Positions 16,471-26,247 are shown, counted from the stretch's first letter. The stretch is DNA of 41,261 nucleotides from an uncultured Verrucomicrobiales bacterium (GCA_913048135.1 CAJWVY010000008.1:1-41261), one strand, 5' to 3'. Notes: generated by a model not told the origin, from the letters alone. Numbers and translations are program-made.

Positions 16471-19230
16471 CTAGAAGGTTGTGGTGTAGCCCATATTCAC
16501 TTGGAATTGACCACCGCCATCATTATAGCCGTCTCCCGTCAGGGGAATGGCATAATCCAAGCGAATGGGGCCTAAGAATGGAATCTCCAGCCGAACCCCG
16601 ATTCCCACGTCATCGTTGTAACCGCTGAAGCTGAAGTCGTAGGCATCCTTGTTCACAACGCCGATATCATAAAAGGCCGCCATACGGGCCATCTCAATGG
16701 GCGTGGGCACACTGTATTCCACAGTTGCGTGCATCATGGTATTACCGCCGATATAATCCCCGGCCGTTCCACGCGGCCCCACCTCTCGGAAATCATAGCC
16801 TCGCAGATTTCGCGAACCACCCAACGCATGGCGATACAGGTAGGGAACCGTTTGACCCCCAGTCAAGCTATCGATCGTAGCGGCTTGAGATAGCAATTCG
16901 ATGGTATGTCCTTCGCCTAATCCCTTGAAGTACCATGCACTCTTAAGATGAACTCCGTAAAATTCCTTTTCACTACCCAGTACATCCGGGGCGAAATCCA
17001 CATCTATGGATGAGCGCTGCCCTTTGGTGGGAATAATGCCACCACCGCGGGTATCCAATGTGAGCCCCACGCCAATTTTGGAAATCAAGTCGTGCCCGCG
17101 TTCGTCCAATAATTCCTGAGAAGCCGTGCTTTTCATATCAACCATCCCGATGCTCTCAACCGTGTAGTTCACACGCCCCCGGAAGTAGTCGTTACCAAAC
17201 ATCGCCCGCTCCAGACCAAGTCGCATGCCGGATTCCTCAACATCAAACTTATCGTGGAAGTATTCCAACTCCCGAGTGTATAGATTTGTGGTGAAACGCA
17301 GCTTTTTCCCCATCAGCCACGGCTCCTCGAAATCGAGTTCGTAGTTATTAAAGCGGCCGCCGGCAGTGGTGCGCAAACGAACCTTCTGACCGCCGCCCTG
17401 CCAGAAGTACGGTCGGCGCCAGCGCATGATGTCGAAGTTCTCCTGCGCCACAATCACATGGGCAAAGGCGCCGTAGTCTGTGCTGAATCCGCCACCAATC
17501 TGGAACCGGCCCGTATTACTTTCCTTCACGGAAACCACTAGATTTTCCACCGTAGAGCCGCGTTCCCGGTCGCTGTATTCCGGTGTAGCACGCACACTTT
17601 CAAATAAACGAAGCCCCTCAATCCGGCTGCGACTATTTTCCATTTTACCAAGATCGAACGGTTCCCCGGGAGAAATCGCCAGCTCACGGCGAATCACAAA
17701 ATCCTTAGTCTTCTCATTCCCCTCAATTTTCACTAATCCAACATTAACCGGATCACGCTCCCATTTTTGAACTCCGTCTTCCTCAAAGAAATGGTCACCC
17801 TCCACCACCTGAAAAACCAGATCGATGGTGTTATTGGTCAGGTTGGGGGATTGTTTCACCGCCGCGCTGGCGTCGATGTAGGCACGATGCCCGTAGGCAT
17901 CCTCAATGATTTCCAAATCAGAATCTTCGCGCTCATCCACCCGCAAGGCGGCCGGGCGAAAGACTTCCCCGGGCCGCAAAACCAACATACTCCCCAACAC
18001 ATCGGCACTGATTACCGGTCTAAAATCTGGAAACAAGGCAGGGTCAACCGACTGAAATTCCCCATCCACCCGGCGGCCATGCTGAATGGTTACATTGCCG
18101 ACCAAATACTGAGGGCCTTCATCAACGGTGAATACAAACGCAACCCGATCCACTTCATCCAGATAATCTTCAAACTCATCCTCGGCATCATCCAATGCAT
18201 CTTCCGCATCGTCCAAGCGGTCTTCGGCCACTTCAACCAGACGATCCAGCTCGCGCTCGTCATCATCAGCTCCGGCGTTTTCCAGTCGACGCTCGGCATC
18301 ATCCAAATCCTCCATGGCCTGCGCATGACTTGCCCTGGCCTGAAACAGCTTGGTTCGAAGCGTCTCATATTCCGGCGACGTCAGCACCTTGTCCGCGCCA
18401 TGGCCAATGGCGACCTTAATGTCCAGATAGCCTTCATCCCGGTAAAATTTTTCCAACTTCTCAATATCCTCCTCATATTCTTTCGGCAACAAACGGCCAT
18501 CATCCACGATCCAGGAAACCGGATTGTACCACGTGCGACGCTGCCGAATCTTGACGTTCTTACGAAGCTCCTTGTGGCTAAAGCTCAACTCCGTGTTATT
18601 CGCTGATTCGAACTTCAATTCTCCCCTCTCCACACGGAACTTCTCACCTTCACTGATAATATACCGCACCGAGCCGCCCACCCGCTGGCCCTTTACCTTG
18701 ATGGGGTAATAGCCTTTCTTGCGGTATTCTTCCTCAAGCAATTTCTCATCAGTGTGCATCCGGGCAGAGTTGAATTGCTGGCCCTTGATCATTTGGAGCT
18801 TTTTCAGGAGTTTGCTTTCTTTGATGGCGAGATATTCCGCATCCATCAGGTCCGCCAAGGCCGGGTTTCCAATCGGCTCCTCCGGACCCAGTTGGCGCCG
18901 CAGCAGAAAGAGCTTCACATCCGTCACCAAAGGAAAAGCCCGAACCTTAAAAGTAAGTTTGATTCCATCCTCGCCCACCAATTCCGTAGCCACCTGCACA
19001 TCCTCGAAACGACCTGTTTTCATCAGTGCCACCACGTCCTCATTGGTGCGGCCTTCCAAATACACGTCACCGGGCTTGAGACGTATGTTGGTTTGCACAT
19101 AACGCTCGGTCACATTACCGAGCCCCGTAACGTCCACGGTGATCTCCGTGATATTGCGCTGGGCGAACAATGACGGACCCGCCATCATGGCGAGCAGACA
19201 AATCCAACAAACCAGTTTCTCTCTAATCAT
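16471..19230 (-). CDS. bamA: Outer membrane protein assembly factor BamA; ORF extends to 19305 but the ATG at 19230 gives a signal peptide
   Basis: MIREKLVCWICLLAMMAGPSLFAQRNITEITV, POTRA repeats, surface antigen C-terminus (GGSRNLRGYDFREVGPRG, GVRLEIPFLGPIRLDYAIPL, terminal F). Confidence 0.93.
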   Translation of the reverse strand: MIREKLVCWICLLAMMAGPSLFAQRNITEITVDVTGLGNVTERYVQTNIRLKPGDVYLEGRTNEDVVALMKTGRFEDVQVATELVGEDGIKLTFKVRAFPLVTDVKLFLLRRQLGPEEPIGNPALADLMDAEYLAIKESKLLKKLQMIKGQQFNSARMHTDEKLLEEEYRKKGYYPIKVKGQRVGGSVRYIISEGEKFRVERGELKFESANNTELSFSHKELRKNVKIRQRRTWYNPVSWIVDDGRLLPKEYEEDIEKLEKFYRDEGYLDIKVAIGHGADKVLTSPEYETLRTKLFQARASHAQAMEDLDDAERRLENAGADDDERELDRLVEVAEDRLDDAEDALDDAEDEFEDYLDEVDRVAFVFTVDEGPQYLVGNVTIQHGRRVDGEFQSVDPALFPDFRPVISADVLGSMLVLRPGEVFRPAALRVDEREDSDLEIIEDAYGHRAYIDASAAVKQSPNLTNNTIDLVFQVVEGDHFFEEDGVQKWERDPVNVGLVKIEGNEKTKDFVIRRELAISPGEPFDLGKMENSRSRIEGLRLFESVRATPEYSDRERGSTVENLVVSVKESNTGRFQIGGGFSTDYGAFAHVIVAQENFDIMRWRRPYFWQGGGQKVRLRTTAGGRFNNYELDFEEPWLMGKKLRFTTNLYTRELEYFHDKFDVEESGMRLGLERAMFGNDYFRGRVNYTVESIGMVDMKSTASQELLDERGHDLISKIGVGLTLDTRGGGIIPTKGQRSSIDVDFAPDVLGSEKEFYGVHLKSAWYFKGLGEGHTIELLSQAATIDSLTGGQTVPYLYRHALGGSRNLRGYDFREVGPRGTAGDYIGGNTMMHATVEYSVPTPIEMARMAAFYDIGVVNKDAYDFSFSGYNDDVGIGVRLEIPFLGPIRLDYAIPLTGDGYNDGGGQFQVNMGYTTTF

Positions 19231-20755
19231 TCGGCACATCTCCGGGATCAACCCGACTGGCGCTTTCGAAGCGCGTGTAATGTTTGAGGAAGACCAATGG
19301 CACATCCCCCGTGGGGCCGTTGCGCTGCTTGGCCAGAAGCAGGTTCACTGGCACCCCCTCACTTTCATCCGGCGGACCTCCCTCCCCATCCTCGGAGTAC
19401 GCCTTGTAAAGCAAGCCAACCAAATCGGCGTCCTGCTCAATGGAGCCGGATTCGCGGAGGTCGGAAAGCCGCGGTTTGCGGTTCTTGTCCTTCTCCATTT
19501 CGCGGTTCAACTGGCAGAGCACAATCACCGGCACACCCAGCTCCTTGGCCAAGCCCTTAATGCCGCTGGAAATCTCCGCCACTTCCTGCTGGCGGTTATC
19601 CGACGCCCGGCGCGAAGTAGAGTGAAGGAGTTGCAGATAGTCAATCACAATGAGTTTTATCCCATGCTGGGAATGCATCCGGCGCGCCTTAGCCCGCAGC
19701 TGCAAAATGGACAGGCCCGGCGTGTCATCAATATACAACGGCGCCTTGTGAAGCTTGCCGGCGGTCTGGGTGATCCTCTGGAAATCGTTGGCATTGAGTA
19801 GTCCGTCCCGAAGGTTTTTGAAATTCAGCCGCGCATTGGAGCAAATCATACGGGTAACCAGTGATTCCGCGGTCATCTCCAAACTGAACACCCCGACCGG
19901 TACGTTTTCGCTGAGCGTGACGTGCTCCACGATGTTCATGGCCAGAGAGGTTTTCCCCATGGATGGCCGCGCAGCGATGACGATCATCTCCGCCGCATGC
20001 AAGCCGTCGGACATCTTGTCAAAATCCATGAAGCCCGTTGACAAGCCGGACAAACCACCACCGCGTTCATGAAAATCCTGAATGCGCGAAATCGCCTGCC
20101 CGACCAGTTCCTTCATCGTGGAAGCGGCTTCACCGGCTCGCTCCTCATTGATCTTCTGGATCTTGCCCTCCACCTCATCGAGCAACCGTGCCACTTCTCC
20201 CTCGTGCTCATACGCCTCGCGCACAATCTCAGTGCAGGTGCGCACCGTCTTGCGCAGCAGATATTTCTCCCAGACAATGTTGAAGTAATACTCCAGATTT
20301 GCCGCCGACGGCACGGCGTTCATGAGCGTGGAGAGATAGGCCACGCCGCCTACGGACTCGAGCTGTTTTTTGTCCGTGAGAAATTGTTTGAGCGTGATGA
20401 TATCGATCGCCTGCTTGGCCTCGTGCAGGTCCAGCATCGACTCAAAGATCACCTGGTGTTTCAGCTCATAAAAAAACGTCGTCGCATTGTGCGTGTACGA
20501 ACCATACTGGCCGCGCTCGCGTTTGGGCAATTCCAGTTGGCGCGGTTCCTTGAGTTTTTCCAGACAGAAAGTGAGCCCTTCATCCGGATCCAAAAGCAGG
20601 CAACCCAGCACGCCCTGTTCGGCTTCAATGGAGTGCGGTGGAGCCCGGTCCACATCTGCTTGCGGCCTCGCCTGTGCGGGGCGGCGCGGAGCCTGCACCA
20701 GATCTTCCATTGGCGGCTCAGGCATCGGCTCTTCGTTAGCGTCGATCATCGACAT
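19223..20755 (-). CDS. dnaB: Replicative DNA helicase DnaB
   Basis: PPHSIEAEQGVLGCLLLD, ARPSMGKTSLAMNI, VIDYLQLLHS, LCQLNREMEKDKNRKPRLSDLRESGSIEQDADLV. Confidence 0.96.
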   Translation of the reverse strand: MSMIDANEEPMPEPPMEDLVQAPRRPAQARPQADVDRAPPHSIEAEQGVLGCLLLDPDEGLTFCLEKLKEPRQLELPKRERGQYGSYTHNATTFFYELKHQVIFESMLDLHEAKQAIDIITLKQFLTDKKQLESVGGVAYLSTLMNAVPSAANLEYYFNIVWEKYLLRKTVRTCTEIVREAYEHEGEVARLLDEVEGKIQKINEERAGEAASTMKELVGQAISRIQDFHERGGGLSGLSTGFMDFDKMSDGLHAAEMIVIAARPSMGKTSLAMNIVEHVTLSENVPVGVFSLEMTAESLVTRMICSNARLNFKNLRDGLLNANDFQRITQTAGKLHKAPLYIDDTPGLSILQLRAKARRMHSQHGIKLIVIDYLQLLHSTSRRASDNRQQEVAEISSGIKGLAKELGVPVIVLCQLNREMEKDKNRKPRLSDLRESGSIEQDADLVGLLYKAYSEDGEGGPPDESEGVPVNLLLAKQRNGPTGDVPLVFLKHYTRFESASRVDPGDVPND

Positions 20756-20859
20756 CGAAGAAACAGCCTAGCATCCTTCCCCCTTTCGGTAGCAACGCGG
20801 AGTTACTGGCAACACTCAACCCCTTGTTCACAAGCCATTCGCAGCCAAGGACTCCCGCA

Positions 20860-20886
20860 TAAAAAACGGGGCCTAAAATGGCCCCG
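20860..20886 (-). terminator. Rho-independent terminator downstream of rplI
   Basis: Minus strand GGGGCCATTTTAGGCCCCGTTTTTT. Confidence 0.8.
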
Positions 20887-20910
20887 CCTGAAATAATTTC
20901 AACGGCCGAT

Positions 20911-21426
20911 TTATTCCGGAGCCGCCGCTTCCGCAGTCTCTTCTTCGACCACCTCGATCGGGTTTTTGCTTTCCACGAACACCTTTAACTCGGCTTCAAT
21001 CTCCGCGTGCAAGTTCAGTTTCACGTCGTACTCACCAACGGCCTTGATGGGCTTGGGCAGGCTCACACGCTTCTTCTCCAACTCCACATCGAACTGGTTG
21101 CGCAGCTCGTCGCAGATGGTGCCAGAAGTCACGGAGCCAAACATCTTGCCGCTTTCCCCCGTCTTCACCAGAATGTGCAGACGCAGGCTCTTGAGCGACT
21201 CGTGCAGGTCTCTCATGTGCCCCAGCTCCGTCGCCTCACGTTCAGCCCGACGGGCCTTCAGGGCTTCTAGGTAACGTTGGTTGGCGATGCTGGCGGGGAC
21301 GGCCTTGCCCTGCGGCAAGAGAAAATTTCGCGCGTAGCCGGGCGCCACTTTCACCTGATCGCCTTCGTTGGCGTTCAAGCTTACCACCGGTTCGGTCAGG
21401 ATTACCTCAATCTCTTTCTTAGCCAT
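20911..21426 (-). CDS. rplI: 50S ribosomal protein bL9
   Basis: EVILTEPVVSLNANEGDQVKVAPGYARNFLLPQGKAVPA. Confidence 0.95.
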   Translation of the reverse strand: MAKKEIEVILTEPVVSLNANEGDQVKVAPGYARNFLLPQGKAVPASIANQRYLEALKARRAEREATELGHMRDLHESLKSLRLHILVKTGESGKMFGSVTSGTICDELRNQFDVELEKKRVSLPKPIKAVGEYDVKLNLHAEIEAELKVFVESKNPIEVVEEETAEAAAPE

Positions 21427-21453
21427 GATACTGTTCAGTTAAGTTGTTAAAAA

Positions 21454-21924
21454 TTAAAACGGCACATCGTCGTCTTCTGCAAACCCACCGCCGCCACCGG
21501 CCGCCGGGGCCGCACCGCCCGCTGCAGGAGCCGCGCCGCCGTCGCTGAAATTGCCTCCACTCCCGCCACCAGCATTACCGCCGCCTTCGCCGCGGGAATC
21601 GAGGAATTGGAAATTCTCCAGAGTTACCCCCATCTTGCTGCGCTTTTGGCCGGTTTGCTTGTCTTCCCACTGGTCCAGCTTCAGTCGGCCTTCCACCATG
21701 ATCGGGCGGCCCTTCTTGAGGTATTGCCCGATGGTCTCGGCCTGGCGCCCGAAGGCATCCACATCCACAAAGGTGGTTTCTTCCTGTTGCTGACCATCCT
21801 GATTCCGCCAATGACGATTGATAGCCATGCCGAGTTTCGCGATGGCGGTTCCGCTGGAAGTGTATCGCACTTCCGGGTCGCGGGTCAGGTTGCCCATCAG
21901 GATGACTTTATTGTAGTTCGGCAT
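21454..21924 (-). CDS. ssb: Single-stranded DNA-binding protein
   Basis: NYNKVILMGNLTRDPEVRYTSSGTAIAKLGMAINR; Gly/Ala-rich linker; acidic tip EDDDVPF. Confidence 0.97.
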   Translation of the reverse strand: MPNYNKVILMGNLTRDPEVRYTSSGTAIAKLGMAINRHWRNQDGQQQEETTFVDVDAFGRQAETIGQYLKKGRPIMVEGRLKLDQWEDKQTGQKRSKMGVTLENFQFLDSRGEGGGNAGGGSGGNFSDGGAAPAAGGAAPAAGGGGGFAEDDDVPF

Positions 21925-21942
21925 GGCGGCAATGGGTTTGGG

Positions 21943-22242
21943 TTAGGCGGCTACTGGAGCGGACAGGGTGATTTGAGTACGGAACACATCCTCGCGTTTA
22001 CGAAGGGCGGTCTTGAATCCCTCCAGCGCTCCGGCTTCCAGCTCGAAGTGGAGGCTCACGTAGAAGCCGCCGCTGTGCTTCTTGTCGACCACACGGGCAA
22101 AGGAGCGTCGATCGAGCTTCTGCTCGTTGGTCACGTTACCGCCGGCTTCCTTAATCAGTTCGCCGATGGCCTTAATAATATCATCCACAGTGGCACCGCT
22201 GGTGTCCGTATCGAGGATGAACAAGCCTTCGTATTGTTTCAC
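21943..22242 (-). CDS. rpsF: 30S ribosomal protein bS6
   Basis: MKQYEGLFILDTDTSGATVDDIIKAIGELIKEAGG; position next to ssb. Confidence 0.92.
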   Translation of the reverse strand: MKQYEGLFILDTDTSGATVDDIIKAIGELIKEAGGNVTNEQKLDRRSFARVVDKKHSGGFYVSLHFELEAGALEGFKTALRKREDVFRTQITLSAPVAA

Positions 22243-22853
22243 GTTATTTCTTTCTCAGTTGTCTCGTCTGGGAAATCCAGTTTCCCGTTAAATTCATTCA
22301 TCGCCTTCGCGACGCCCTGTTGCAGCCAGCATTCGGTCTGTTGGCGGACCCGCTGGAGCACCAGCCCCAAATGTCCCACTTCTTCCGCGGCAAACCGGCC
22401 AAGCACGTGTGCACTCATATCGCGCCCGCTGGACGGGCGGCCAACACCGATCCGCAATCGCGGATAATCCGCTGTGGCCAAGTGCTGCTGCACTGAGCCG
22501 AGCCCGTTGTGCCCGCCGTTGCCGCCACCGGCCCGCAGACGGATCTGCCCAAAAGGCTGCTCGGTGTCATCCACGATCACCAGCACCCGGGCGGGAGTGA
22601 TTTTGTAGTAATCACTCACGGCCCCGACTGCTTCGCCGCTGAGGTTCATAAACGTCTGCGGCTGGCAGAGGTGAAGGGCTCTACCTTCCACCGTGGCCCG
22701 GCTCATACGGGCCTTAAATTTTTTCTCATCCGACCACGTTCCGCCCCAAACTGAGGCCAGTTCATCCAAGACACGAAACCCGATGTTGTGCCGGGTGTGG
22801 TCGTACTTCGCGCCCGGATTACCTAGTCCGGCAATAAGATGAGCCTCGTTCAT
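22239..22853 (-). CDS. pth: Peptidyl-tRNA hydrolase
   Basis: LIAGLGNPGAKYDHTRHNIGF, QPQTFMNLSGEAV, GGGNGGHNGLGSV. Confidence 0.96.
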   Translation of the reverse strand: MNEAHLIAGLGNPGAKYDHTRHNIGFRVLDELASVWGGTWSDEKKFKARMSRATVEGRALHLCQPQTFMNLSGEAVGAVSDYYKITPARVLVIVDDTEQPFGQIRLRAGGGNGGHNGLGSVQQHLATADYPRLRIGVGRPSSGRDMSAHVLGRFAAEEVGHLGLVLQRVRQQTECWLQQGVAKAMNEFNGKLDFPDETTEKEIT

Positions 22854-22870
22854 GGCTCATCCAAGCGGCA

Positions 22871-23512
22871 CTATTCGGCCGCGCCGCCTCCTTCGCCCTC
22901 TGCACCTTCTTCAGCATCGGTTGCCTCTTCAGCAGCCTTAGCCTTACCGGATACGCGGGGTTTGGAGATGGAAATCACAGGGTTGCTGGCGTTACCTAAA
23001 AGCTCCACACCTTCGGCTGTGGCCACATCGCCCACATGAAGGGTTTGGCCGATGTCCAGAGCAGAAACATCCACTTCGATAGATTCAGGAAGTGTACTGG
23101 GCGTACCTTTCACTTTAATGTAGCGGAGCACATGCTCCAAAGTGCCGCCACCGGTCTTCACGCCCACGGACTCGCCCATGGGCACAGTCGGCAAAGTCAC
23201 GATCACGCTTTGATCGGGCTTCACTTCCCGGAAATCTACATGGAGCGCCTTGCGGCTCACGGGGTGGTGCTGCACTTCCTGCACCAAGGCCAAGCGGGTG
23301 CTGTCGCCAACTTTTAAATCCAACAATACAGTGTCGGAGGAGGCGCTGCTCATAACGCGCTCAAAGGTTTTCTCATCCACTTCCACCAGCGGATTGTTCT
23401 CTTCGCCACCGCCGTAGACGACGCCCGGGACGCGGCCGGCCTTACGGGAGGCCTTGTTCCGGTTGCGCTTTTTAGTTTCGCGTGGCTGTGCTTCTAATTC
23501 GACTGCGTTCAT
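22871..23512 (-). CDS. rplY: 50S ribosomal protein bL25 (CTC/TL5 long form)
   Basis: KASRKAGRVPGVVYGGGEE, VQEVQHHPVSRKALHVDFREV, TL5 C-terminal domain. Confidence 0.93.
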   Translation of the reverse strand: MNAVELEAQPRETKKRNRNKASRKAGRVPGVVYGGGEENNPLVEVDEKTFERVMSSASSDTVLLDLKVGDSTRLALVQEVQHHPVSRKALHVDFREVKPDQSVIVTLPTVPMGESVGVKTGGGTLEHVLRYIKVKGTPSTLPESIEVDVSALDIGQTLHVGDVATAEGVELLGNASNPVISISKPRVSGKAKAAEEATDAEEGAEGEGGGAAE

Positions 23513-24459
23513 TATCCTATTCGTATCCCGTCAAACTCAAACAGCGAGGTCACCGAGGAATTCGTATGAATCCGCTTGATCGCCTCACCCAATAAACCCG
23601 CCACCGAACAGGTGGTGAGTTTCACCCCTTCGATTGGGGGGCGGGGAACAGTATCAGTCGTAATTAGTTCGTCAATGTTTGATTTACGCAATCTTTTGAT
23701 GCCCAAATCATTCAAAACTGCGTGGGAAACCACCGCAATAATGCGTTTTGCGCCCCGACGCCGAAGAATTTTTGCGGCCGAAACCAGTGTTCCGGCTGTT
23801 TCGGTAAGGTCATCCACCAAAACGACGGTTTTATCCCGAACCTTGCCGATGACCGAAACGGTCTCGATTTCCGTGTCGCTCATGCGACGCTTGGCCACGA
23901 TGGCCAGATCGGCGTGCAACAGCTGTGAATATGCGTGCGCCATCTTGATGCCGCCAACATCCGGGCTCACGACCGCGATCTGCTCGCCCAAATCCATGGT
24001 CTTAAGATATTCGAACATCACCGGGGCCGCATACAGGTGGTCCACCGGGATATCGAAGAAGCCTTGAATCTGTTGGGCATGGAGATCGACCGTCAGCACG
24101 CGGTTGGCGCCGGCGCTGACCAACAGGTTGGCCACCAGCTTGGCGCTGATAGGCACACGCGGCTGATCCTTACGATCCTGCCGAGCGTAGCCATAGAACG
24201 GCAGCACGGCGGTGATTCGATTGGCACTGGCGCGACGGAGGGCATCTATCATGATGAAGAGCTCCATCATGTTCTGATTCACCGGCGGGCACGTACTCTG
24301 CACGATGTAAGTATCCTCCCCGCGCACGTTCTCCTCAATGCGAGCGAAGGTCTCGCCGTTGGGGAAGTCACGCAGCAGCACCTTGCCTAGGGGCACATCA
24401 ATGGATTTACAAATGGCCTCAGCCAATGTCCGGTTGGATCTGCCCGCAAAGATTTTCAC
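23512..24459 (-). CDS. prs: Ribose-phosphate pyrophosphokinase
   Basis: FPNGETFARIEENVRGEDTYIVQSTCPPVN, YARQDRKDQPRVPISAK, VVLVDDLTETAGTL. Confidence 0.97.
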   Translation of the reverse strand: MKIFAGRSNRTLAEAICKSIDVPLGKVLLRDFPNGETFARIEENVRGEDTYIVQSTCPPVNQNMMELFIMIDALRRASANRITAVLPFYGYARQDRKDQPRVPISAKLVANLLVSAGANRVLTVDLHAQQIQGFFDIPVDHLYAAPVMFEYLKTMDLGEQIAVVSPDVGGIKMAHAYSQLLHADLAIVAKRRMSDTEIETVSVIGKVRDKTVVLVDDLTETAGTLVSAAKILRRRGAKRIIAVVSHAVLNDLGIKRLRKSNIDELITTDTVPRPPIEGVKLTTCSVAGLLGEAIKRIHTNSSVTSLFEFDGIRIG

Positions 24460-24561
24460 CGCAATGGTATATATAGGTTCAGGACTACGCGTTGGAACGG
24501 ACCTTTCCTAGCCCTCCCACATCGTAGCCGCCAGTAAAAAATCTGTCCTACGCAAAAAATG

Positions 24562-25065
24562 TTAGACCGCCGGCAAATCCTGGTTGGCCTCGCCGTCAGC
24601 GGTCTGTTGCGTCCGGAAATTTTCGTAGGCCTTTTTGTACTCAGGATATTTGTTGCCGAGAATGGCCGTGGCGAGCAATGCCGCGTTTTTTGCGCCGGGC
24701 TTGCCGACCGCCAGAGTGCCCACCGGCACGCCGCCGGGCATTTGCACCATGGACAACAGGGAATCCAGACCTTCCGTGCTCCAGGCCTTCATCGGTACCG
24801 CCAGTACTGGCACGGATGTGATGGCTGCGGTTACGCCGGCCAAATGGGCCGCGCCACCGGCCGCGGCAATGATGACCTCCATGCCGTTTTCGGTGGAGGC
24901 GTTCACCCAGCGGTGTAACAGCTCCGGGGTTCGGTGTGCCGAGATAACCTTGGCCTCGTACGGCACGCCGAGGTCTTTAAGTTGCTTTGCACAGTTCTCC
25001 ATCACGGACCAGTCTGAGTGACTGCCCATGATCACGCCAACCAGGGGTTTGGTTTCCTCGCTCAT
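24562..25065 (-). CDS. purE: N5-carboxyaminoimidazole ribonucleotide mutase
   Basis: VGVIMGSHSDWSVMENCAKQLKDLGVPYEAKVISAHRTPE; AAAGGAAHLAGVTAAITSVPVLAVP. Confidence 0.95.
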   Translation of the reverse strand: MSEETKPLVGVIMGSHSDWSVMENCAKQLKDLGVPYEAKVISAHRTPELLHRWVNASTENGMEVIIAAAGGAAHLAGVTAAITSVPVLAVPMKAWSTEGLDSLLSMVQMPGGVPVGTLAVGKPGAKNAALLATAILGNKYPEYKKAYENFRTQQTADGEANQDLPAV

Positions 25066-25124
25066 GATTCGGGCGGGAAACTAGCGAAGGCCGTCGGAGG
25101 CTTCAACCCCCAGTCATCAACAGC

Positions 25125-26222
25125 TTATCCACCCACCCCGATGGTCAGCGCCGGGGCCACTGTTTTGATCTGACCGGCCTGCAGATTGAAGAGCTGCGTC
25201 AGCAGCATGAAGGTGCTCTTGCTCTCCAGATCATTGTCCGCAATGTAAAACCACGCCCCGCGATACGGCACCGCCACAAACGCATTGGCCGGCCGGTTGG
25301 TGGACGAGCGCACCCGAAAGAGGCCGCCGGTCACTTCGTTCCAGTCAAAGGCTTCGCCCTCGGCCGATTGCGTCTGGGTCACCAACCCGGCTGCCTGATG
25401 CGGCTGCGGCACTTCGGCGTTATGCGAGAGATAGAACAGGATCCCCATCATCGAGCGCGTGCGCACCGCTAGGCCGTCCTTCGGCCGGTTCAGGAAATCG
25501 TTGGTCAACCGTAATTGATCGTTCGCGCCTTGCACGCCGAGCAATTCCTTGAGCCGCGCCACCCGATCGGTTGGTGCACCAGGCTTAAGCTGCAATACGA
25601 GATCGTGCCCCTCCTTCATGTGCCCGTCGGCATCCGGCTCACATGTCGCCGCGCCCAGTTCTAGGGCATCAGCCACCTGCAGTTCGCGCAGGATCTCCGT
25701 CATCTCGGCAAACTGCTCGAAGCGCGGCTCGCGCGTCGGCGTGGGGCCCGAGGCGTTGCTGGCGTTATCCAGTCCGTTCGCTCGCTCCACGCACACGCTA
25801 ACCACCCGTTGCACGCTCCAGCCGCTTTGCGTCAGGATCAACACGGCCTCTAACGGCACGGGCGATAGAATTTGTTTCAAGAATTGATCTCCGCTTAAAG
25901 GAGAATACGAAATCGTTGGGGTCTCCTTATAGGTGATACCAGCCGAAGGTGTCAGCGTGTCACCACCCCGAATTAGTTTCACACTCGCGCTCACGTCGCT
26001 CTCCACCGACTGCTGCGTTGTTACGCTGGCCACGCCCAGGAAGTATGGGTTGTCCCGGTACTTCAATCGCACAAGGTTCAGCAGAAACTGCTCGTCGAGA
26101 CTACGCGAAATGGCGTGGTTATATTGCGGATGCGTTTGCTGCAGTGAAGTTGGCCCCACCGTGCGGCAACCCAACGCCACGCACAACACGACCGCCAATA
26201 AAACGGTTTTGATCTGGATCAT
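25125..26222 (-). CDS. Uncharacterised probable lipoprotein (ORF opens at 26291)
   Basis: MIQIKTVLLAVVLCVALGCRTVGPTSLQ lipobox-like start; no domain confidently recognised. Confidence 0.75.
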   Translation of the reverse strand: MIQIKTVLLAVVLCVALGCRTVGPTSLQQTHPQYNHAISRSLDEQFLLNLVRLKYRDNPYFLGVASVTTQQSVESDVSASVKLIRGGDTLTPSAGITYKETPTISYSPLSGDQFLKQILSPVPLEAVLILTQSGWSVQRVVSVCVERANGLDNASNASGPTPTREPRFEQFAEMTEILRELQVADALELGAATCEPDADGHMKEGHDLVLQLKPGAPTDRVARLKELLGVQGANDQLRLTNDFLNRPKDGLAVRTRSMMGILFYLSHNAEVPQPHQAAGLVTQTQSAEGEAFDWNEVTGGLFRVRSSTNRPANAFVAVPYRGAWFYIADNDLESKSTFMLLTQLFNLQAGQIKTVAPALTIGVGG

Positions 26223-26247
26223 AAATGGTTCGCCCTCCCTGACGAAA

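Noticed and set aside
17767-18606. 279-aa plus-strand ORF
   Set aside because: Antisense to bamA, no recognisable domain, composition of a shadow ORF.
20069-20896. 275-aa plus-strand ORF
   Set aside because: Antisense to dnaB and crosses its promoter/terminator region; no family motif.
21480-21560. Short GC-rich repeats (AAPAAGG units)
   Set aside because: These encode the low-complexity SSB linker; common in SSB proteins and not a separate element.
21607-22467. 286-aa plus-strand ORF
   Set aside because: Antisense across ssb, rpsF and pth; explained by the genuine minus-strand genes.
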